Below, piece by piece: positions 59,313-64,000 of a stretch of 64,000 nt of DNA; within the stretch, counting starts at the first letter, position 1, and each line of letters begins with the position of its first letter. Both the position numbers and the translations under genes were made by a program. The notes beneath the pieces are model-generated. The model was given only the letters and a program-made list of their open reading frames with translations, was not told where the DNA came from and made no database searches. Source of the stretch: G965220075 sp965220075 (GTDB taxonomy: Bacteria; Chloroflexota; UBA11872). The stretch is taken from the NCBI GenBank assembly GCA_965220075.1, contig OZ244806.1:620001-684000 (forward strand), given 5' to 3'.

Positions 59313-60626
59313 CTACAGGAGCAGGTAGGGCTGCTCGATCAGCTCCACCAGGCGCTGCAGAAAGCGCGCGCCGGGCGCGCCGTCCACTATGCGGTGGTCG
59401 ATGGTCAGGCTGAGCGTCACGGAATCCCGCGGCACCACCGCGCCGTCTACCACGGCGGGCTTGGGACGGATCGCCCCCACGCCCAGGATCGCCGACTCGG
59501 GCGGATTGATGATAGGGGTGAAGGCATCCACGCCGTAGAGGCCCAGATTCGTGATCGTGAAGGTGCCGCCGGTGATGTCGTCCAACGTCAAGCCGCCTCC
59601 GCGGGCGCGGTCGACCAGCGCGCGCAGGTCGGTGGCGATCTCGACCAGTGACTTGCGCGCGACGTCCTTGACGTTCGGCACTACCAGGTCCTGATCCGTT
59701 TCGACCGCCAGTCCCACGTTGACTGTATCGAGCAGCCGTATCTCGTTGCCCGCCAGGCTGGCGTTCAGGCGCGGATGCTCCTGCAGCGCCCGTGCGCAGA
59801 TGCGGATCAAGAGGTCGTTGTAGCTGACCCGGAATCCCAGTGACTTCTCGTACTGCTCGGCCAGTTGATTGCGCAGCTCGCTGAAGCGCGTAGCGTCCGC
59901 CTCGGCCACCATGGTGAGCTGGGCCGCCTCGCGCAGGCTCTGAGTCATGCGCTCGGCGATGATGCGGCGCACGCCCTCCAGCGGGATCGTGGCGCCGGCC
60001 GCGGCCGGCTCTGTCACTGCCGGGACCGCCAGCGGCGGCGCTACCGCAACGCTGGGCGCGGCCGGCGCAACGGCGGCCGCGCGCACGTCACCCTCGATGA
60101 TGCGACCGCCGGGGCCGCTGCCGGTCAGCCGCGCCAGGTTCACGCCCAACTCGCGCGCGACGCGGCGCGCCAGCGGCGAGACGCGCAGCCGCCCGTCGCC
60201 TGGCGCGGCGGCTCGGACCGGCGCCGCGGGCTGCGGGGGCGGCGCCGGGGCCGGACTCGCGGGCGCGCTTGGCTGCACTATCGGCGCGGGGGGAGCGGGA
60301 GTCGGCGGCGGAGCGGCCTGTGGCGGCGGTGACGCCGCCGCCTGGGTCACTGGCGGAGCGGACGGCTCTGCTTCAGGCGGCGCCTCGCCCGGGGCTAGGA
60401 TGTAAGCGAGCACGCCCAGCACCGGCACCACGTCGCCCTCGCGGGCGGTGACTCCGCCCAATATTCCATCGGCCGGGGCCTCCACTTGCGCGTTGATCTT
60501 GTCGGTCTCGAACTCCAGGATAGGCTGGTCGCGCTTGACCTCGGCGCCCTCTTCCACCAGCCACTTGCTGACGATGCCTTCCTCCATCGTGGTACCCATG
60601 AGCGGCATGCGAACGGGGGTGGCCAT
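59313..60626 (-). CDS. pdhC: Dihydrolipoamide acyltransferase (E2) of a 2-oxoacid dehydrogenase
   Basis: A 437-residue E2 core protein. One N-terminal lipoyl domain has the lipoylated Lys43 in ETDKINA. An Ala/Pro-rich linker leads to a peripheral-subunit-binding domain (RVSPLARRVARELGV ... GSGPGGRIIEGDV). The C-terminal catalytic domain has His411 in TIDHRIVDG. It transfers the acyl group from the E1-bound intermediate to CoA. It lies 27 bases downstream of the E1-beta gene. No E3 gene is adjacent. The acyl specificity (pyruvate, acetoin or branched-chain) is not certain. Confidence 0.93.
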   Translation of the reverse strand: MATPVRMPLMGTTMEEGIVSKWLVEEGAEVKRDQPILEFETDKINAQVEAPADGILGGVTAREGDVVPVLGVLAYILAPGEAPPEAEPSAPPVTQAAASPPPQAAPPPTPAPPAPIVQPSAPASPAPAPPPQPAAPVRAAAPGDGRLRVSPLARRVARELGVNLARLTGSGPGGRIIEGDVRAAAVAPAAPSVAVAPPLAVPAVTEPAAAGATIPLEGVRRIIAERMTQSLREAAQLTMVAEADATRFSELRNQLAEQYEKSLGFRVSYNDLLIRICARALQEHPRLNASLAGNEIRLLDTVNVGLAVETDQDLVVPNVKDVARKSLVEIATDLRALVDRARGGGLTLDDITGGTFTITNLGLYGVDAFTPIINPPESAILGVGAIRPKPAVVDGAVVPRDSVTLSLTIDHRIVDGAPGARFLQRLVELIEQPYLLL

Positions 60627-60653
60627 CGTGGTTGCTTTTGGAAGCGCCGGCCG

Positions 60654-61679
60654 CTACTTCACGCCTTGCAGCGTGTTTCGCACCGCCGCGGCGATGCCGT
60701 CGGCGTTGGGCAGCGCGATGTTCTCCAGCGGCTGAGAGAAGGGAATGGGAACGAACGCGCCTCCCAGCCTCCCAACCGGCGCGTCCAGATAGTCGAACGC
60801 GAGCTCCTGAATCTGGGAGGTGATCTCCGCGCCGAATCCGCTGAATCGCACCGCGTCGTGCACGATCACGGCTCGGTTGGTCTTACGCACCGAGGACAGA
60901 ACGGTTTCTATATCCAGCGGGTACAGCGTGCGAAGGTCGATGACCTCCACGCTGATCCCGTCGCTGGCTAGCTGCTCGGCCGCCTCCAGCGCGAACAGGA
61001 CCTGGCGCGCGTAGGTGATCACCGTGCAATCGCTGCCCTCGCGCCGCACCTGGGCCACGCCCAGGGGAATCGTATAATCCTCTTTGGGTACGTGTCCGCG
61101 CTGGTTGTAGATCGCCTTGTGCTCGAAGAAGATCACGACGTTGTCGTCGCGAATGGCCGACTTGAGCAATCCTTTGGCGTCGTGCGGCGTCGAGTTCGTT
61201 ACCACCTTGAGTCCCGGTACGTGCGTGAACCAGGCCTCCGGGCTGCCCGAGTGCTGGCCGGCGTGACCGGTGCCGCCGCCGAACGTGGTGCGCAGCGTGA
61301 TGGGCAGCTCGGCCTTGCCGCCGAACATGTAGCGATTCTTGGCGGCCTGATTGACTACCTGGTCCATCGCAATGCCGAGGAAATCGGAGTACATGATCTC
61401 GGGAATAGGGCGCATGCCGGTAAGCGCGGCGCCCACCGCCGCGCCTACGATGGCCGCCTCTGAGATCGGGGTGTCGACGATCCGCTCGGGGCCCCACTTC
61501 TCCAGCAGGCCCGCGCTCACGTTATAAGCGCCGCCCCAAACGCCCACCTCCTCGCCGAGCAGGAAGACGGTTGGATCGCGCGCCATCTCCTCGTCCAGCG
61601 CCTCGTTGAGTGCCTGCCCGAGAAACATCTCGCGGACTTCCGCCTCGGCCTGAGGCTGGCTTGGGGATGTAACGGCCAT
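60654..61679 (-). CDS. pdhB: 2-oxoacid dehydrogenase E1 component, beta subunit
   Basis: A 341-residue subunit that pairs with E1-alpha to decarboxylate a 2-oxoacid (probably pyruvate). Conserved features are FLLGEEVGVWGGAYNVSAGL, DTPISEAAIVGAAVGAALTGMRPIPE, FGGGTGHAGQHSGSPEAWF and VIDLRTLYPLDIETV. ATG 61679 is five bases after the E1-alpha stop. Longer in-frame readings overlap E1-alpha and are shadows. The form is close to the pyruvate/acetoin type. Confidence 0.94.
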   Translation of the reverse strand: MAVTSPSQPQAEAEVREMFLGQALNEALDEEMARDPTVFLLGEEVGVWGGAYNVSAGLLEKWGPERIVDTPISEAAIVGAAVGAALTGMRPIPEIMYSDFLGIAMDQVVNQAAKNRYMFGGKAELPITLRTTFGGGTGHAGQHSGSPEAWFTHVPGLKVVTNSTPHDAKGLLKSAIRDDNVVIFFEHKAIYNQRGHVPKEDYTIPLGVAQVRREGSDCTVITYARQVLFALEAAEQLASDGISVEVIDLRTLYPLDIETVLSSVRKTNRAVIVHDAVRFSGFGAEITSQIQELAFDYLDAPVGRLGGAFVPIPFSQPLENIALPNADGIAAAVRNTLQGVK

Positions 61680-61684
61680 GTCTG

Positions 61685-62740
61685 TTAGGCGTACACGTCC
61701 TGCTCGAGCGTCTCCAGGGCGGGCCACGGACTCGCCTCGGCGAACTCCAGCGCGTGCCGCACTTCCCGCTCGACTTCCGCGTCTATCTCGCTGAGCTCCT
61801 CGGCGGTCAGCGCTTTGGCCTTGCTGACGACGCTGAGAAAACGCTCGATGGGATCGGCCCGCATCCAGCGCTCGATCTCGTCCTGCGCGCGGTAGCCCTT
61901 CTGATCCAGAATCGTGTGGCCCTTGAAGCGGTACGTGCGCGCCTCGATCAGCGACGGCCCCTTGCCGGCGCGAGCTCGATCGATGGCGCGTTTGGCGACC
62001 TCGTAGACGGCGAACACGTCGTTGCCGTCTACCTCCTCGCCGGGAATGTCGTAGCCGGGGGCTTTGCGCACTACGTTGCCGCCCGCGTTCGCAAAGTCGG
62101 CCCGCGTCGCCATGCCGTACTGATTGTTCTCGCACCAAAACACCACGGGCAGGTTGAACACCGCCGCCATGTTCACGCCCTCGTGGAAAGCTCCGGTGGG
62201 CCCGGCCGCGTCGCCAAAGAAGCAAACGACGACCTTATCGGTCTTCTGAAACTTGGCGGTCATTCCGGCCCCCACCGCAATCGGAATGCCGGCCCCGACG
62301 ATGCCATTGGCGCCCAGGTTGCCGAGGTCCAGATCCGCGATGTGCATGGAACCGCCCTTGCCTCCGCAGTAACCGGTGCTGCGCCCGTAAAGCTCGGCCA
62401 GCATCTTGTCCAGCCGCGCGCCCTTGGCGATGCAGTGGCCGTGTCCGCGGTGCGTGCTGGTGATGTAGTCGTTACGCTCCAGGGCCGCGCAGACGCCGGT
62501 GGCCGAGGCTTCCTCACCTATGTAGAAGTGCAGCGCGCCGCGCATCTTGGCGGCCCGATAGGCTTCCTCGGCGGATTCCTCGAATCGCCGAATACGGCGC
62601 ATCGTGAGGTAGATGTAGCGGAACTGGTCTTTGTCGAGCGACTTGAGCGGGTCGTTGCTCCGGCGGCCGGCCGCTTTAGTGCGCTGGCGTGTACTCCGGC
62701 CCGTACGCCCGTTGCTGGCAGGTGTCCGTCGAGCGGCCAC
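61685..62740 (-). CDS. pdhA: 2-oxoacid dehydrogenase E1 component, alpha subunit
   Basis: A 351-residue TPP-dependent subunit. The TPP region reads CFFGDAAGPTGAFHEGVNMAA with WCENNQYG after it, and GHGHCIAKGA, GYCGGKGGSMH and GANGIVGAGIPIAVG are conserved. The start is GTG 62740, chosen because CGGGAG lies eight bases upstream. An in-frame GTG at 62851 would add a low-complexity lead. The N-terminal 30 residues before LDKDQFRYIYLTM are basic. Gene order E1-alpha, E1-beta, E2 indicates one operon. Confidence 0.93.
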   Translation of the reverse strand: MAARRTPASNGRTGRSTRQRTKAAGRRSNDPLKSLDKDQFRYIYLTMRRIRRFEESAEEAYRAAKMRGALHFYIGEEASATGVCAALERNDYITSTHRGHGHCIAKGARLDKMLAELYGRSTGYCGGKGGSMHIADLDLGNLGANGIVGAGIPIAVGAGMTAKFQKTDKVVVCFFGDAAGPTGAFHEGVNMAAVFNLPVVFWCENNQYGMATRADFANAGGNVVRKAPGYDIPGEEVDGNDVFAVYEVAKRAIDRARAGKGPSLIEARTYRFKGHTILDQKGYRAQDEIERWMRADPIERFLSVVSKAKALTAEELSEIDAEVEREVRHALEFAEASPWPALETLEQDVYA

Positions 62741-62905
62741 GGGACAGGCTCCCGAAACTGCGGCGCCGCCGCACGGCGCCGCAGGCTGATAAGTGCGAAG
62801 CAACGCAGACTGACTCCGCCCGTCAGCCGACGCGCGGCGGGAGTATAGCACCGAGCCATCCGCGCCTCGCGAAAGCCGCCCCCGGCCGGCTGGCTGGGCT
62901 GACGG

Positions 62906-64000
62906 CTATCCGGCCACCAGGTTGATGAGCCGGCGCGGCCGGAAGATGACCCGGCGCGGCGGCCTGCCATTCAGGTGAGACTGGACGCGCGGGCTGGCCA
63001 TGGCGAGGGCACGGGCGCTCTGCTCATCCAGACCCACGGGCGCTTCCAGCCGGTCGCGCACCTTTCCGTTCACCTGCACCACCAGTGTGAACGTCTCGTC
63101 GGCGGCCAGGCGCTCGTCCCACTCCGGCCAGGGTTGCGCGTGCACGCTGCCGCTGTGGCCTGTGCGATGCCACAGCTCTTCGGCGCTGAAGCAGGCGCTG
63201 GGCGCGAGCAGCACCAGGAGGGTGTCGATAGCTTCGCGCCAGACGGCCGACGTGCGGTCGAGCCTCCCTCTGACCTCGATGAGGTAGTTGGTGAACTCCA
63301 TCAACGCCGCGATCATCGTGTTGAACTTGAGCGCCTCGATGTCCTCGGAGACCTTGCGGATGGTCTTGTGCAGGCGGCGTCGAGTTTCCGATTCAACGTC
63401 GCCGGACAGATCGGCGCTGCGCTCCGTCGCGCCGATGGGTTGATCGAGCACCAAGTTCGAGAGGCGGCCAAGCCAGCGGCTCACCCCTGCCAAACCCTGC
63501 TCGCTCCAGGCCAGGGTGCGCTCGATGGGACCCATGAACATGATGTAGCAGCGCAGCGCGTCCGCGCCCGTCTTGGCCACGACTTCGTCGGGCGTCACCA
63601 CGTTCTTCCAGGACTTGGACATCTTGGTGGCGCGGAATTCGGCCATTTCGCTGTCGCCGCGCCGCTCGCGCGCACCGGTGAGCTCGAATCGAGCCTCGTG
63701 GGGATACACGCGGTACGGCTGCTCGGCGGTCGGAGAGTCGAAGGCGGGCGCGCCGTTCATGTCGGCGACTACCGCGACGCCCTCGCTGTCGGTATCCAGC
63801 CTGGCCGTCTCCACCCAACCGGGCTGGGCCAGCAACATGCCTTGATGACGCAGTTTGCGGAAAGGCTCACCGAAATCCAGCTCTCCGGCGTCGCACAGCA
63901 CCTTGGTCCAGAAGCGTGCATAGAGCAGGTGCATCACGGTGTGCTCGGAGCCGCCCACGTACAGGTCCACCGGCATCCAGCGCCGCACCGCCGCGGGGTC
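62906..64000 (-). CDS. leuS: Leucyl-tRNA synthetase, C-terminal part (5' end beyond window)
   Basis: About 365 residues of LeuRS, running off the right edge. Visible: the catalytic-core segment DLYVGGSEHTVMHLLYARFWTKVL, the zinc/editing-proximal region, the KMSKS loop (TKMSKSWKNVV), GADALRCYIMFMGP, the anticodon-binding domain, and a C-terminal domain with VQVNGKVRDRLEAP and GRPPRRVIF. The last motif is typical of the LeuRS C-terminal domain. It lies upstream of E1-alpha on the same strand with a 165-base gap. Confidence 0.95.
   Translation of the reverse strand, partial: DPAAVRRWMPVDLYVGGSEHTVMHLLYARFWTKVLCDAGELDFGEPFRKLRHQGMLLAQPGWVETARLDTDSEGVAVVADMNGAPAFDSPTAEQPYRVYPHEARFELTGARERRGDSEMAEFRATKMSKSWKNVVTPDEVVAKTGADALRCYIMFMGPIERTLAWSEQGLAGVSRWLGRLSNLVLDQPIGATERSADLSGDVESETRRRLHKTIRKVSEDIEALKFNTMIAALMEFTNYLIEVRGRLDRTSAVWREAIDTLLVLLAPSACFSAEELWHRTGHSGSVHAQPWPEWDERLAADETFTLVVQVNGKVRDRLEAPVGLDEQSARALAMASPRVQSHLNGRPPRRVIFRPRRLINLVAG

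Noticed and set aside
1..64000. CRISPR arrays, transposases, integrases, att sites, phage or defence genes
   Set aside because: I looked for regularly spaced repeats, IS-like inverted ends and typical proteins and found none that can be supported.

Overview
The window is a GC-rich bacterial chromosome segment that is densely coded on both strands. It carries about 50 genes and shows no insertion sequences, prophage, CRISPR array or rRNA/tRNA gene that I can support. The best taxonomic reading is Chloroflexota (Chloroflexi), possibly an uncultured lineage. This is inferred from a giant membrane protein carrying the YYY motif of the Chloroflexi/archaeal DUF2298 family, a glyA-gcvT gene fusion, hopanoid synthesis genes, and a mostly housekeeping gene set with frequent GTG starts. 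No marker phylogeny could be run, so the assignment is inference. Layout: 1-4586 is the glutamate synthase large subunit (minus strand, cut at the left edge). 4925-14908 holds two small unknown proteins, an atypical SDR, a D-2-hydroxyacid dehydrogenase, a Lon-like AAA protease, a polytopic GT-C-like protein, a divergent FtsH-type protease and YvcK. 14950-24854 is an isoprenoid/hopanoid block: polyprenyl diphosphate synthase, Dxs, an SDR, HpnH, squalene-hopene cyclase, HpnE, HpnD and HpnC. 25196-27409 is gap-pgk. 27427-29346 is selB. 29444-36386 holds membrane proteins including the 1453-residue YYY protein, BirA, a 66-residue protein and an ImmA/IrrE-type peptidase. 36562-42902 holds an FAD-linked oxidase, AmtB, a FabL-like enoyl reductase, a Gfo/Idh/MocA protein, NadD and RsfS. 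43268-46573 is the GlyA-GcvT fusion. 46596-51508 is a minus-strand run (beta-propeller protein, Tag, GNAT, TyrRS, exported HExxH protein). 51598-56465 holds SelD, an ArsA-like ATPase, a K+ channel with RCK domains and UDP-glucose dehydrogenase. 56711-59178 holds a LysM protein, an XRE/zinc-ribbon protein, a glutaredoxin, a small unknown and thioredoxin. 59313-62740 is E2, E1-beta and E1-alpha of a 2-oxoacid dehydrogenase, and 62906-64000 is the C-terminal part of LeuRS. Several genes form pathways. Dxs supplies isoprenoid precursors, HpnCDE make squalene from farnesyl-PP, squalene-hopene cyclase makes hopene, and HpnH adds the adenosyl side chain. Gap and Pgk are consecutive glycolytic/gluconeogenic steps. 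GlyA-GcvT joins two glycine/one-carbon reactions in one chain. SelB and SelD show that the organism decodes UGA as selenocysteine. The most notable reading is that selD is itself a selenoprotein gene: an in-frame TGA sits at the catalytic position, so standard ORF calling removes the active site. Other points of interest are an apparent one-base frameshift at the start of hpnE, a cluster of genes lacking canonical start codons where homology places the start, an SDR without the catalytic Tyr/Lys, and an unassigned domain inside the GlyA-GcvT fusion. I did not find a clearly new multi-gene system.
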